Source: JAFGIG01 sp964397545 (GTDB lineage Bacteria; SDB-A). From it: DNA of 64,000 nucleotides. Below the pieces are notes generated by a model. It did no database searches. It had not been told where the DNA came from and was given only the letters and a program-made list of their open reading frames with translations. Positions within the stretch are counted from its first letter, which is position 1, and each line of letters begins with the position of its first letter. The translations under genes and the position numbers were made by a program. Below, in pieces: positions 47,725-57,353 of this stretch. The stretch is taken from positions 62,001 to 126,000 of the forward strand of contig CAYNIW010000001.1 in the NCBI GenBank assembly GCA_964397545.1, read 5' to 3'.

Positions 47725-49109
47725 TATTCCTTCTCCGAGTATTTTTTATCGAGTTCACAGAGAGATTGGGCGAGAATTTTCGTGAAAAAAAATATATCTT
47801 CTATATGCATATATTCGTCTGGCTGATGCGCCATATTCTCTCTCCACGGGAAAACAGGACCGAAAGCCACCGTGTTTTTGAAAGCCCTCGCGTATGTTCC
47901 TCCGCCTATTGCCACAGGCGGCGTCAAATCTTTTGTGTTTTTTCTGTAAACTTCCAAAAGCGTCGAAACGAGCGGTGAATTTTCCGGAACATGCAGTCCG
48001 GGGACGAACTTTCCCTGCGTTATCTCTATATGCGGAGATCTAATATTCATGAAAGCTTTTTTTATGTCGTTCTCGGAAACACTTACGGGTGATCTAACGT
48101 CGAGATGGAGAAAGAGTTGTCCTTTTCTGGTTTCGAGCAGGCCGGGATTCATTGTGAGTTCGCCGGACACGTCGTCCTTGAAATACACACCGAGCTTTTT
48201 ACCATTGTGGTCGCCTAATATGAAATCATTGTAAAATTTGACAAATCCGTGAAATGGATCTTCTTCGGGCATTACGCGGCTTAAAAATCTAAAGAGTTCA
48301 GAAAAAGCGTTTTTTCCCTTTTCCGGAACGCTCGCGTGAGCGGATTTACCATGAGCCGATATTGACTTTTCCCCTTTTTCCTCTTCTACGGTAATTTCTC
48401 CGGCGAAATATTCATGAGCGGTCTTTTTCAGTGCTTCCACTGGTGCTTTTTCGTCTAAAACGGCAATCGCCCAGTCGGGGACCATGTTGACGGCTGAACC
48501 GCCGGAAATAGATTTTATCAGGTTTGATTCCAGAGACGTTGAAAATGAAAACCTTGAAATATTTTTTTCAGCATAAATCACAGGAAACTGCGAATCCGGA
48601 GTTATCGCCCAGTCAGGATGCTCTTCGTTCTTTTTGTAGTTTTCCACGCAATCCCATCCCGTTTCTTCGTCGCCTCCGAGTATAACGCGAAGCCTTCCGC
48701 GGATATTACCGGTTTTCTGGAGAAGGTGAAGGGCATAAAGAGCGCAGACGGCAGGGCCTTTGTTGTCTTCCACTCCTCTTCCGAAAAGCTTTCCGCTCTC
48801 AACAGTTCCCGAAAACGGCGGGTGTTTCCAGCCCTTTTCTGCCGGCACGACATCTACGTGGCATAAAACAGCACCCAAGGGGCCTTTTGTTCCGGATTGA
48901 AAAAAAACGTAATGGCCGTCTTTCGAAAATGTTTGGAGTCCGAGTTTTTTTCCTATGGCAAGAGACGCATCGAAAGCTGAAGCAATATCCTTTCCGAAAG
49001 GAGCTCCGGGAAGAGGAGCGCTTTTGAGGCTTGGGATGCTCAGCATGAGCTGAATGTCAGATATCAAACTGTCTCTAACCGAATCAAGTTGCCTTTCTAT
49101 TTCATTCAT
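47724..49109 (-). CDS. M20-family dipeptidase (PepV/Sapep-like)
   Basis: 461 residues of the M20 metallopeptidase family. Metal-site blocks are GAVLCHVDVVPAEKGW (His and Asp of the first ligand group), the catalytic ED pair in GRGVEDNKGP, GGDEETGWDC, and TPDSQFPVIYAEK. The late GGGTYARAFKNTVAFGP matches PepV and Sapep, which cleave dipeptides such as Xaa-His with two Zn or Mn ions. It is cytoplasmic, with no signal peptide. It has a plausible AAAGGG site upstream and lies 12 bp from rng. Confidence 0.88.
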   Translation of the reverse strand: MNEIERQLDSVRDSLISDIQLMLSIPSLKSAPLPGAPFGKDIASAFDASLAIGKKLGLQTFSKDGHYVFFQSGTKGPLGAVLCHVDVVPAEKGWKHPPFSGTVESGKLFGRGVEDNKGPAVCALYALHLLQKTGNIRGRLRVILGGDEETGWDCVENYKKNEEHPDWAITPDSQFPVIYAEKNISRFSFSTSLESNLIKSISGGSAVNMVPDWAIAVLDEKAPVEALKKTAHEYFAGEITVEEEKGEKSISAHGKSAHASVPEKGKNAFSELFRFLSRVMPEEDPFHGFVKFYNDFILGDHNGKKLGVYFKDDVSGELTMNPGLLETRKGQLFLHLDVRSPVSVSENDIKKAFMNIRSPHIEITQGKFVPGLHVPENSPLVSTLLEVYRKNTKDLTPPVAIGGGTYARAFKNTVAFGPVFPWRENMAHQPDEYMHIEDIFFFTKILAQSLCELDKKYSEKE

Positions 49110-49121
49110 AAAAACCCTTTC

Positions 49122-50639
49122 TCATTTTACTTCGATATCCGGCAGGAAACCTCCGTCCCAACGGCTTATTTCAATATTGTCATTGACGCACCATACTGTA
49201 ATTTGATCGCCGGCGGCGGAAGGGTCGAGGACGGTTTCGATGCTTATGTTTCTCTCCCTTGAAAGTGATGTGAAAAAAGAGGAAAGCTGGTGGGAAATGA
49301 AATCGTAAAGCCTGCGCGGGCACCTTATCTGGATCGTTTTACCTGAAAGCTTGACAGATATATTTCTTAGCCAGCGCTTCATGGAAGATGTGATGTAATA
49401 ATCTTCGAAAAGAAGTCCTGATCCTTTGCAGAAAGGACAGCTTTTCTGCAGATTTTGAACAACCGAAGGCCCAGTCCTTTTCCTCGTCATCTGCAGAAGA
49501 CCGAATTCGCTTATGGGCAGAGTTTGGTAACTCGTTTTGTCTTTCGCCATGTGTTTTTCAAACTCGGCTCTTACGGATTTTCTGTGCTCTTCAGACTGCA
49601 TGTCTATGAAATCAACTACGATTAAGCCTCCGAAGTTTCTCAGTCTCGCCTGTTTGGCGATTTCCTTTGCCGCTTCGAGGTTTATCTTGTAAGCGAGTTC
49701 CTCAGGGTTGTTTATTGTCGAGTATCTGCCGCTGTTGACGTCTATAGCCACGAGAGCTTCTGTGTGCTGAAATATGAGGTATGCTCCGGATTGAAGGGGG
49801 ACTATCGGTGAGAACAGCTTTGTGATTTCGTCTTCTATTCCGAAATATTCGAATACGGGATGCTTTTCTGAATATAATTTCACTTTTTTAAGCAGGTCGC
49901 CTGATTTGTTTGTCGAGGTTAAATTTCTCTGTATTCGTTTGAAAAGCTGAGGGTTGTCTATGACGAGCTGTTCGGTTGACCCGAGCAGATGATCGCGGAG
50001 TATCCTTAGAATAGGGTCATCTTCAGTGTGGAGAAGCGCGGGGGCTTCTTTCTTTTTGGAGAGTTCCTCGATTTCCATCCATTTAGATTTCAGAATTTCA
50101 AGGTCGGATGTTATCTCGTCTTTAGTCCTGTTCTGGGATTCAGTTCTTATAATTATGCCGAAATCTTTTGAGACAATCTCATGCCCAATGGCTTTGAGTC
50201 TTTTTTTCTCGTCGCGGTTCTTGATTTTTCTTGAAATGCCTACGATTCTTCTTCCGGGCATGAGGACTGAATATCTGCCGGGTATTGAAATATATGTTGT
50301 CGCCCTGGGCCCCTTTTTACCCATGGGCGATTTTGTTATCTGCAGGTATATTACCTTGCCTTTCTCGAGCCGCTGTTTTTCTAAAGGGGTGTCGTCATCG
50401 AATTCTATGGAATCCGACATAACTTCGGAGAGGGGCAGAAAAGCGGCTTTTTCCTGCCCAATGTCCACAAAAGCGGCGTTCAAACCGGTGTTTACCTGAG
50501 TGACAATGCCTTTGTAAATGTCTCCAACAAATTTTTTCCTGTCGAAAGTCTCTATGAATATATCTGAAAGTCTTCCGTTTTCTATCACTGCCACGCGAAG
50601 TTCTTCGTCGTATGAATTAATGAATATTCCGTTTTCCAT
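49122..50639 (-). CDS. rng: Ribonuclease G/E-type endoribonuclease
   Basis: 505 residues, RNase G length. The N-terminal S1 domain contains FVGDIYKGIVTQVNTGLNAAFVDIG. DNA-like metal residues lie in LVAIDVNSGRYST and LIVVDFIDMQ. The Zn-link CPFCKGSG near residue 405 has the two cysteines for the interface zinc. It cuts single-stranded AU-rich RNA and matures 16S rRNA. It lies three bases from the radical SAM gene, which neighbours rng in many bacteria. The ATG is preceded by GAGGTAAAC. RNase E's C-terminal degradosome scaffold is absent. Confidence 0.93.
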   Translation of the reverse strand: MENGIFINSYDEELRVAVIENGRLSDIFIETFDRKKFVGDIYKGIVTQVNTGLNAAFVDIGQEKAAFLPLSEVMSDSIEFDDDTPLEKQRLEKGKVIYLQITKSPMGKKGPRATTYISIPGRYSVLMPGRRIVGISRKIKNRDEKKRLKAIGHEIVSKDFGIIIRTESQNRTKDEITSDLEILKSKWMEIEELSKKKEAPALLHTEDDPILRILRDHLLGSTEQLVIDNPQLFKRIQRNLTSTNKSGDLLKKVKLYSEKHPVFEYFGIEDEITKLFSPIVPLQSGAYLIFQHTEALVAIDVNSGRYSTINNPEELAYKINLEAAKEIAKQARLRNFGGLIVVDFIDMQSEEHRKSVRAEFEKHMAKDKTSYQTLPISEFGLLQMTRKRTGPSVVQNLQKSCPFCKGSGLLFEDYYITSSMKRWLRNISVKLSGKTIQIRCPRRLYDFISHQLSSFFTSLSRERNISIETVLDPSAAGDQITVWCVNDNIEISRWDGGFLPDIEVK

Positions 50640-50642
50640 TGT

Positions 50643-52949
50643 TTACCTCGGATTTATTTCTGTTCTTTCCCAAATTAAGTTTTTCTGCATATTAAAGTAT
50701 TCGGCAAGTTCTGAAGGCCTTGCCGAACCGTTTTTTCCGAACAAGACACTGAATAAAACTCCTTCGTCTGTCTTTTCGATTTTAAGGACAAAATCCCTGA
50801 GATTTACTTTCTTTACCCTTCCAGAAGTATTTCTTTCAATAAAACATTCGCTGCCCGAAAGAAAGCTCTTTATTTTTTCATCCGAAACCGCGGCTCCCCT
50901 GCAGAAATATTCTATTTCAAGTTCGGAAGATGTTATCGGTGTCGGCTTCTGGCCGAACATGAAAAGGTCTATTAACCCAATTCCGGAGGGGAAATGTTTT
51001 TCCGATGAAGATAAAAAATCCCTGTTTAGAGGTTCTTTAGATGAAAAATCAAGCAGTTCTGTTTTTGAAACTATCCCGCAGGGAAGAGGAGGACCGTAAT
51101 TTACGAGAGGCTTGGGCCTCTTTCCCTCAGAATATGGGATTTTCACTCCAGCCCTTCTAAGAGAGCGCAGAACAGCGGACGTCAGTTCAAGATGCGAAAG
51201 AAACCTGAGAGGGATGTCCTTTGAGTATTTAAGCCTGTAATAAAAGACCGTGTCTTCTTTTATCTCCCAAATCTGAACAGGGATTTTTTGTTTTGCAGAA
51301 GGGAAATCTGACGGGAGGCTTTTACAAAGAATTTCTTTTTCTATTTTTATCATAGACCATCTTTCAGGAGCGCCGGAGGAATTTTGGAGTTCTTTTTCAA
51401 AATTGACGCCCGATTCTTCCAGCGATTTCCGCCAGATTTCATAACTGAAAGTTTCTCTCCATTGATCAAACCTCGCACCTGCTTTGAAAGCGGACAACAC
51501 TGCCGAAGAAACTCTTTCATCCCCTCTGGCTATAATGCCTTCTATCGCTGCGGATCTGGGATCTCTGAAATGGATAAATCTCCGAATCTTACTCAATCCG
51601 TCCGAGAGAGTTCTGTATTTTTCGGTCACTTCTTCCGGGGTTGCCTGAGAATTTGTCTCAAAAGGCGTATGAGGCCTCGGAACGAAAGGCGCTATCGAAA
51701 CTCTCGGTTTGCCAAATTTAGTTGCGAAAAAAAGCTCCTTTACGATTCTCACTATGTCTTGAATATCAGAGTCCTTTTCTCCTGGAAGTCCCACCATGAA
51801 ATAAAATTTAACTCTGTTGAATCCGTTTTTCACGGCTTTTTCGACTGAAGAAAAAATATCTTCGTCTTTCATTATTTTTCCTATGGAAAATCTAAGGCTT
51901 TCGTTACCGGCTTCGGGAGCGAGAGTGAGGGTTCTGTGGCCCAGAACGCCGGCTGTTTTCAATGTTTCTTCACTTATGCTGTCTGCTCGAAGTGAGGGAA
52001 GAGAAAGGGATATGTTGTTTTTTTTAAGATAAGGAAACAGTTCAACGAGTATCCTGTCGAGTTCAGGGTGATCGCTCACCGAAAGGCTGAGGAGCGAGAG
52101 TTCTTCCCACCCTGTCGTTTGGAGTCCTTTTTTCGCAATATAGACGACATCTTCGGCGCTTCTGTGTCTTGCATTTCTCGATACACACCCCGCCTGACAG
52201 AACTTGCATGTCCTCGAACAGCCTCTGGATATCTCGACAACCTGTCTGTCGTGAGTTACTCGCATGAACGGCAGAATAGAAGGGACAGGCGCGTCCTGGC
52301 GCCTGAGTTGGTCTACTCTCAGGTAAAACGCTTGACCCTCGGGATAGTCCGGAGTGAAAACACCATTCAGGCGCGAAAGTTCTTTTATGAACTCTGACCT
52401 TTTGATTTTTCTTTTTTTGTATTGTCTTGCCAAATTTCCAATTTCGAGAATCACGTCTTCTGCTTCCCCTGCGACGAAAGCGTCTATAAAACGAGACCAC
52501 GGAGAAGGATTGAGAGCGGATGGTCCTCCCGCGATTACGACCGGCATGCCCTCGGAGCGTTCATTTCTGCAGACCGGTATTCTGCCGAGGACAAGAATGT
52601 TAATCATATTTGTCGCGTCGAGCTCGCATTCGAGAGAGAATCCGAGAACAGGAAATTCACTGGCAGGAGTCCCGCTCTCGAGAGATAAAAGAGGCAAGCC
52701 GGCTTTTATGAGTTCTTTCTCGAGGTCAACAGCAGGAGAAAAGAGCCGTTCTGTCTGATATCCGTTTTTATTCAGGATATAAAAGAGTATCTGAATCCCG
52801 AGGTTGGACATTCCTAATTCGTATAGATCAGGATAAGAGAGCAGGACGAGAGGTTCGCCACAGTTTTTGGGTGAATTAAATTCGCCGTTTATGTATCTCG
52901 TCGGATGCTCTACTCTGCTGAATATTTCATCCGAATCGCTTTTTACCAC
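50643..52949 (-). CDS. B12-binding-type radical SAM protein with DUF2344 domain (TIGR03960-like)
   Basis: 768 residues. The cluster-binding motif is SRGCSRTCKFCQAGC (Cys-x3-Cys-x2-Cys). The N-terminal part (about 40-190) resembles a B12-binding fold (VLLSYPDLYELGMSNLGIQIL). RADSISEETLKTAG and APEAGNESLRFSIGK are radical SAM core. The C-terminal DUF2344 domain starts near residue 575 with YRLKYSKDIPLRFLSHL and KPLVNYGPPLPCGI. The family is found next to rng and is thought to act in RNA modification, without proof. The GTG start overlaps the fabH stop. Two domains are fused that are separate genes in some organisms. Confidence 0.88.
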   Translation of the reverse strand: MVKSDSDEIFSRVEHPTRYINGEFNSPKNCGEPLVLLSYPDLYELGMSNLGIQILFYILNKNGYQTERLFSPAVDLEKELIKAGLPLLSLESGTPASEFPVLGFSLECELDATNMINILVLGRIPVCRNERSEGMPVVIAGGPSALNPSPWSRFIDAFVAGEAEDVILEIGNLARQYKKRKIKRSEFIKELSRLNGVFTPDYPEGQAFYLRVDQLRRQDAPVPSILPFMRVTHDRQVVEISRGCSRTCKFCQAGCVSRNARHRSAEDVVYIAKKGLQTTGWEELSLLSLSVSDHPELDRILVELFPYLKKNNISLSLPSLRADSISEETLKTAGVLGHRTLTLAPEAGNESLRFSIGKIMKDEDIFSSVEKAVKNGFNRVKFYFMVGLPGEKDSDIQDIVRIVKELFFATKFGKPRVSIAPFVPRPHTPFETNSQATPEEVTEKYRTLSDGLSKIRRFIHFRDPRSAAIEGIIARGDERVSSAVLSAFKAGARFDQWRETFSYEIWRKSLEESGVNFEKELQNSSGAPERWSMIKIEKEILCKSLPSDFPSAKQKIPVQIWEIKEDTVFYYRLKYSKDIPLRFLSHLELTSAVLRSLRRAGVKIPYSEGKRPKPLVNYGPPLPCGIVSKTELLDFSSKEPLNRDFLSSSEKHFPSGIGLIDLFMFGQKPTPITSSELEIEYFCRGAAVSDEKIKSFLSGSECFIERNTSGRVKKVNLRDFVLKIEKTDEGVLFSVLFGKNGSARPSELAEYFNMQKNLIWERTEINPR

Positions 52950-53923
52950 CTAAGAACCGTAGCTCCCCAGGTCAAACCTCCTCCGAAAGCATCGAGGAGG
53001 ACGACATCACCGGGGTTGATTTTTCCTTCTCTCACTGCTTCGTCGAGCGCGACGGGGATAGTCGCCGCAGACATGTTGCCGTATTTGTGGATGGTAATGT
53101 AGACTTTTTCGATGTCTATACCCGCTCTGACTGCCGTCGATTCCATAATTCTGTAATTAGCCTGATGCGGTATGAAGACTTTGACGTCTTTGCCCGTTAA
53201 ACCGGCGATTTTCAAAACTTCCACCGCGACATTTCCCATTTTCGTTACAGCGTGTTTGTATGTTTCGTTACCCTGCATTTTAAGATAGTGCATTCTTTTT
53301 CGGATAGTCTCTTCGGTAGGCGGATTTCGGGATCCGCCGGCCGGAAGTTCGAGAAGTTTCGCGAGATTTCCGTCTGAATATATTCTTGTAGCTATAATGC
53401 CGCTTGTTCCTTCAGAAGGACCGAGCAAAACCGCTCCCGCTCCGTCGCCGAACAGAACCACCGTGCTTCTGTCTTCTTTGTCGGCTATTTTAGATAATAT
53501 CTCCGCGGCCGCGACGAGAATATATTTCGCAGTTTTGTTGGCTATGAAATTTCTCGCGATTTCCATGGCGTAAATAAAACCCGTGCAAGCCGCGGAAATG
53601 TCGAAAGCCGGTATCTGCTTGAGATTCAGTTTGTTCTGAACAATACAGGCAGTTGAAGGGAAGAGGTGATCGGGAGATATTGTCGCAATAATGATCATGT
53701 CTATTTTTTCAGGACTGATTCCTGAGCTCTCTATGGCTCTTTTTGAGGCTTCCAGGACCATATCGGATGTTGCCTGATCGTCTCTGACCCATCTTCTCTC
53801 TTTGATTCCCGAACGCTCTGTTATCCATTCGTCAGATGTGTCGAGATATTTTTCAAAGTCCTTGTTTGTAATAATCCTTTCAGGCAGATAAGCTCCCGTG
53901 CCGTATATTTTTGCTTTGAACAT
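52943..53923 (-). CDS. fabH: 3-oxoacyl-ACP synthase III
   Basis: 326 residues; starts fatty acid chains by condensing acyl-CoA with malonyl-ACP. The catalytic triad is complete: Cys113 in SAACTGF, His253 in IPHQANYR and Asn283 in YGNMSAAT. The glycine-rich VLFGDGAGAVLLG near residue 157 and the ending FGGGLTWGA also match. A GGAGAAG site precedes the ATG. It lies downstream of ptb and an acyl-CoA dehydrogenase gene, not beside other fab genes, which may bear on primer choice (butyryl or branched acyl-CoA). Confidence 0.95.
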   Translation of the reverse strand: MFKAKIYGTGAYLPERIITNKDFEKYLDTSDEWITERSGIKERRWVRDDQATSDMVLEASKRAIESSGISPEKIDMIIIATISPDHLFPSTACIVQNKLNLKQIPAFDISAACTGFIYAMEIARNFIANKTAKYILVAAAEILSKIADKEDRSTVVLFGDGAGAVLLGPSEGTSGIIATRIYSDGNLAKLLELPAGGSRNPPTEETIRKRMHYLKMQGNETYKHAVTKMGNVAVEVLKIAGLTGKDVKVFIPHQANYRIMESTAVRAGIDIEKVYITIHKYGNMSAATIPVALDEAVREGKINPGDVVLLDAFGGGLTWGATVLRW

Positions 53924-53925
53924 TT

Positions 53926-54849
53926 TTACTTCTCCAATCTCGCTGCCGATACAATTGCGGCGAGGGCTATAGAGTAATACTTGGTTTCATCGCTGTCGGA
54001 TCTTGAGACCAGAACTCCGGGGGCGGAAGCGCCTACTATAATCGCCGCGACTACTCCTTTTGCAAGATGTGTTAGTCCTTTGTAGAAAGCGTTTCCTCCC
54101 TCTACGCTTGGAAAAATAAGAACGTCTGCTTCTCCATTGACTGGAGAGATTATTTTTTTGCTTTCGAGACAGTGCTTATTTATAGAAATGTCGAGAGCGA
54201 GTGGTCCGTCAACTATGCAGTTTTTGATCTGTCCTCGTTGAGCCATCTTGGTCAGAAGCGCTGCATCTATTGAAGATTGAATCTTCTGTTCGACTTTTTC
54301 AGATGCCGACAGAACGGCTACCTTTGGAGTTTTTACTCCGAGAAAATTGGCGATTTCCACGCAGTATTCAATCATCAAGGCTTTTTGACTCAAGTCCGGC
54401 TGAGGCAGGATCGCTACATCGGATATAATCAGAAACTTTGGATATGTTTCCACTTTCGCTATTGTCACGTGCGTAAGAGTCGATTTGGGGGGCATTAGTC
54501 CTTTTTCCTTGTCGAGTATCGCTCTTGCGAAATCGGAAGTAGAGATCATGCCTTTCATTATTATATCCGCTTTCTTTTCTCTGATTATATCAACCGATTT
54601 TTTTCCGGCGAGCTTTCTGTCGGATTCTTCAACGTATTCGAATATATTCGGATCTATGCCGACCTTTTTTGCAAGTTCAGCGGTCGCCTTCTTGTCTCCG
54701 ACCATAATAGCGTGAATAAAACCTTCGTTTGCCGCTCTTGCTATCGCTTCGATAGTGTCGGGATCGTCGCCGCATGCGACTGAGACCGTCTGTTTAGGGC
54801 ATGATTTCGCTTTTTCAACTAATTCTTCAAATGATCCGATGACTTGCAT
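53926..54849 (-). CDS. ptb: Phosphate butyryltransferase (Ptb-like)
   Basis: 307 residues of the phosphate acetyl/butyryl transferase family. SVACGDDPDTIEAIARA begins the first domain, VDGPLALDISIN is the Ptb block, and ADVLIFPSVEGGNAFYKGL, GASAPGVLVSRSDSDETK follow. The length and VDGPLALD wording favour Ptb over Pta. It converts butyryl-CoA and phosphate to butyryl-phosphate and CoA, reversibly. The kinase buk is not in the window. GGAGGACAC precedes the ATG. The fabH gene follows after two bases. Confidence 0.85.
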   Translation of the reverse strand: MQVIGSFEELVEKAKSCPKQTVSVACGDDPDTIEAIARAANEGFIHAIMVGDKKATAELAKKVGIDPNIFEYVEESDRKLAGKKSVDIIREKKADIIMKGMISTSDFARAILDKEKGLMPPKSTLTHVTIAKVETYPKFLIISDVAILPQPDLSQKALMIEYCVEIANFLGVKTPKVAVLSASEKVEQKIQSSIDAALLTKMAQRGQIKNCIVDGPLALDISINKHCLESKKIISPVNGEADVLIFPSVEGGNAFYKGLTHLAKGVVAAIIVGASAPGVLVSRSDSDETKYYSIALAAIVSAARLEK

Positions 54850-54857
54850 GTGTCCTC

Positions 54858-56027
54858 CTATTTTTTCTGCGCTAATTCATGAATGAGTTTGGTCATTATG
54901 ATGGATCTTTGTATCTGGTTTGTTCCTTCGTATATCTGGGTGATTTTTGCGTCTCTCATCATTTTCTCCACGGGATAATCCTTCATGTATCCGTAACCAC
55001 CGAGAATTTGGACGGCATCTGTCGTTACTTTCATAGCGACATCGCTTGCAAATATTTTCGTCATTGCGGAAAATTTGCCAATATCTTTGACCCCGGAATC
55101 AATGTATTTTGAAACAGTGAAATTGAGACTTCTCGCCGCCTGAATAGAAGTTTCCATGTCCGCGAGCATGAATCCTATACCCTGAAAGTTAATAACCGCC
55201 TGGCCGAACTGAACTCTTTCCGAAGCGTATTCAGCGGCGGCTTCAAAAGCGCCCTGAGCTATTCCAATAGCCTGAGACGCAACGCCCGGTCTCGATCTGT
55301 CAAATGTGTCCATGGCGATTCTAAAGCCCCGGCCTTCTCCGCCTATCAGATTTTCTTTCGGAATTTCGCAATCATCAAAAACAAGTTCCGTCGTTATGGA
55401 TGACCTGATACCGAGCTTTTTCTCTTTTTTCCCGAAAGAAAAACCATTTGCTCCTTTCTCCACAATAACGGCAGACAGACCGCGAATTCCTTTTCCGGGA
55501 TTTGTAGTGACGAAAACGACATAGACATCCGCTTCACTGCCGGATGTTATGAACTGCTTTGTGCCGTTTAAGATATATTTGTCGCCTTTGAGAACGGCTT
55601 TTGTCTTTATGTTTCCCGAATCAGAGCCGGCTTCGGCTTCGGTTATGGCGAAAGCAGCGAGTTTTTCACCGCTGGCGATGGAAGGAAGGTATTTTTTCTT
55701 CTGCTGTTCATTGCCGTGCGAAAGAAGGGGCATCGCGCCCAATCCGCTCGCGGCATAGCAAATGGCTATACCTCCGCAAATTCTCGACAATTCCTCCGTT
55801 ACGATGGAAAGCTCTGTTGTCCCGCCGCCGAGTCCGTCGTACTGCTCGGGAATGAAAACTCTGAAAAGATCGGCACGGGCGATCTCAGCGAGTATTTCTC
55901 TGGGAAAAATCTCTTTTTCGTCAAATTCAGCCCTAATGGGAAGAATCTTTTCTTCGGCAATTTTCCTTGTCAGATTTTTGATTTCGAGCTGTTCTTCAGT
56001 GTAAAAAATATCCGTCGGTGAAATCAT
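54858..56027 (-). CDS. Acyl-CoA dehydrogenase
   Basis: 389 residues; FAD enzyme forming 2-enoyl-CoA. The three domains are visible: helical N-terminal LARADLFRVFIPEQYDGLGG, middle beta domain with AFAITEAEAGSDSGNIKT and YILNGTKQFITSG, and C-terminal FGQAVINFQGIGFMLADM. IYEGTNQIQRSII near the end holds the catalytic Glu region used by short-chain enzymes (EGT motif). Butyryl-CoA dehydrogenase is the best match in context, beside ptb. The ATG overlaps the purB stop by four bases. Confidence 0.92.
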   Translation of the reverse strand: MISPTDIFYTEEQLEIKNLTRKIAEEKILPIRAEFDEKEIFPREILAEIARADLFRVFIPEQYDGLGGGTTELSIVTEELSRICGGIAICYAASGLGAMPLLSHGNEQQKKKYLPSIASGEKLAAFAITEAEAGSDSGNIKTKAVLKGDKYILNGTKQFITSGSEADVYVVFVTTNPGKGIRGLSAVIVEKGANGFSFGKKEKKLGIRSSITTELVFDDCEIPKENLIGGEGRGFRIAMDTFDRSRPGVASQAIGIAQGAFEAAAEYASERVQFGQAVINFQGIGFMLADMETSIQAARSLNFTVSKYIDSGVKDIGKFSAMTKIFASDVAMKVTTDAVQILGGYGYMKDYPVEKMMRDAKITQIYEGTNQIQRSIIMTKLIHELAQKK

Positions 56028-57340
56028 CTGTCCTCCTTTTCAGAATCCAAAACTCTCTTGAATATTAAATCAATATTTTCTTTGAATTTCTTTTCGTCAC
56101 AAATTTCTGAAATCTCATCGGTTTTGAAAATATTCGAATATTCCTCGTCTTTTTCGAATATTTCCGGCAGAGAAAGACCTTTTTCCTGGGCTTTCATTGA
56201 AGCTGATTGAACTATTCTGTAAGCTTCGTCCCTTTCCATGCCCTTGCCGCAAAGTTTGAGAAGAAAAGATCCCGACAAATATCTCTGGCCGGATTTATCT
56301 TTGTTCTTTTTCATTTTTTCAGAATCTGTGAAGAGATACTGAATAATATACTCCATTTTGACGAGCATATAAAGAGATAAACTTGTCGCCTGAGGAAAAG
56401 TTATTCTCTCAACGGATGAATGGCTGATATCTCTTTCGTCCCAAAGAGAGACATTGTCCATGGAAGCCGAGAGGTATCCCCTGAAAAGTCTTGCCAAACC
56501 GCAAATTCTCTCGCAAATTACAGGATTCTTTTTGTGAGGCATGGCAGAAGAGCCTTTTTGACCCCTGGCGAAAGGTTCTCCCAGTTCGCCGGTTTCAGTC
56601 CTCTGTAAAAGCCTTATCTGCAGAGCTGTCCTTTCAAGAGAGCATGACAAATGAGCGAGTGCCATCATGAAATAAAGGTGTCTGTCTCTCGGAACCACCT
56701 GCGTGGAGAGCGGTTCTGGTTTCAGCCCGAGTATTTGGAGAGCTTTCACTTCTATTTCAGAATCCGTGTTTCCGTATAACCCGACCGGACCTGAAATTTT
56801 GCCGAATCCTATTTTCTCAATGGCGTCTTGAAGTATAGCGTGAGAGCGTTTGAAATTTTCCCTCAAGGACAGAAGCTTGACGCCGAGGGTAATCGGTTCT
56901 GCGTGAACTCCGTGAGTTCTTCCCATCATCACGAGATGTTTTGTCTCTAATGCCTTGTCTTTCATTTTATCTATCAGCGATAAAAGCGAACCCCGGATTA
57001 ATTTTCCGGCTTCTGTCAAAATAACAGCAAGAGAAGTGTCCAATACGTCCGATGAAGTCATTCCGAAATGAATATGCCTTGAAGGTTCACCTGCGAATTC
57101 GGAAACGGAAGTGAGAAACGCTATGACGTCGTGCTGAACTTCTTCTTCTATTTCACGGATCCTCTCTATGTCGAAATCCGCCTTCTTTTCAATTTCTCTG
57201 AAATCCTTCTCAGGTATAAGCCCTTTTTCCATTCTCGCCCTGCAAACCGCCAGCTCTACTCTGAGCCAGGTCCTGAACCTGTGTTCATCCGACCAGAGGT
57301 CTTTCATCTCCGGCAAAGTGTATCTGTCCAAAAGACTCAT
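56024..57340 (-). CDS. purB: Adenylosuccinate lyase
   Basis: 438 residues; acts twice in purine synthesis, splitting SAICAR and adenylosuccinate to release fumarate. The fumarase-family signature is KGSSAMPHKKNPV near residue 260, with GMTSSDVLDTS near residue 93 and MMGRTHGVHAEP near residue 138. The gene is closely packed between truA (13 bp) and the acyl-CoA dehydrogenase (4-bp overlap). A GGGAG site lies upstream of ATG 57340. purA lies at 14192-15493 on the other strand. Confidence 0.96.
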   Translation of the reverse strand: MSLLDRYTLPEMKDLWSDEHRFRTWLRVELAVCRARMEKGLIPEKDFREIEKKADFDIERIREIEEEVQHDVIAFLTSVSEFAGEPSRHIHFGMTSSDVLDTSLAVILTEAGKLIRGSLLSLIDKMKDKALETKHLVMMGRTHGVHAEPITLGVKLLSLRENFKRSHAILQDAIEKIGFGKISGPVGLYGNTDSEIEVKALQILGLKPEPLSTQVVPRDRHLYFMMALAHLSCSLERTALQIRLLQRTETGELGEPFARGQKGSSAMPHKKNPVICERICGLARLFRGYLSASMDNVSLWDERDISHSSVERITFPQATSLSLYMLVKMEYIIQYLFTDSEKMKKNKDKSGQRYLSGSFLLKLCGKGMERDEAYRIVQSASMKAQEKGLSLPEIFEKDEEYSNIFKTDEISEICDEKKFKENIDLIFKRVLDSEKEDR

Positions 57341-57353
57341 TGTTCTCCCTTTT

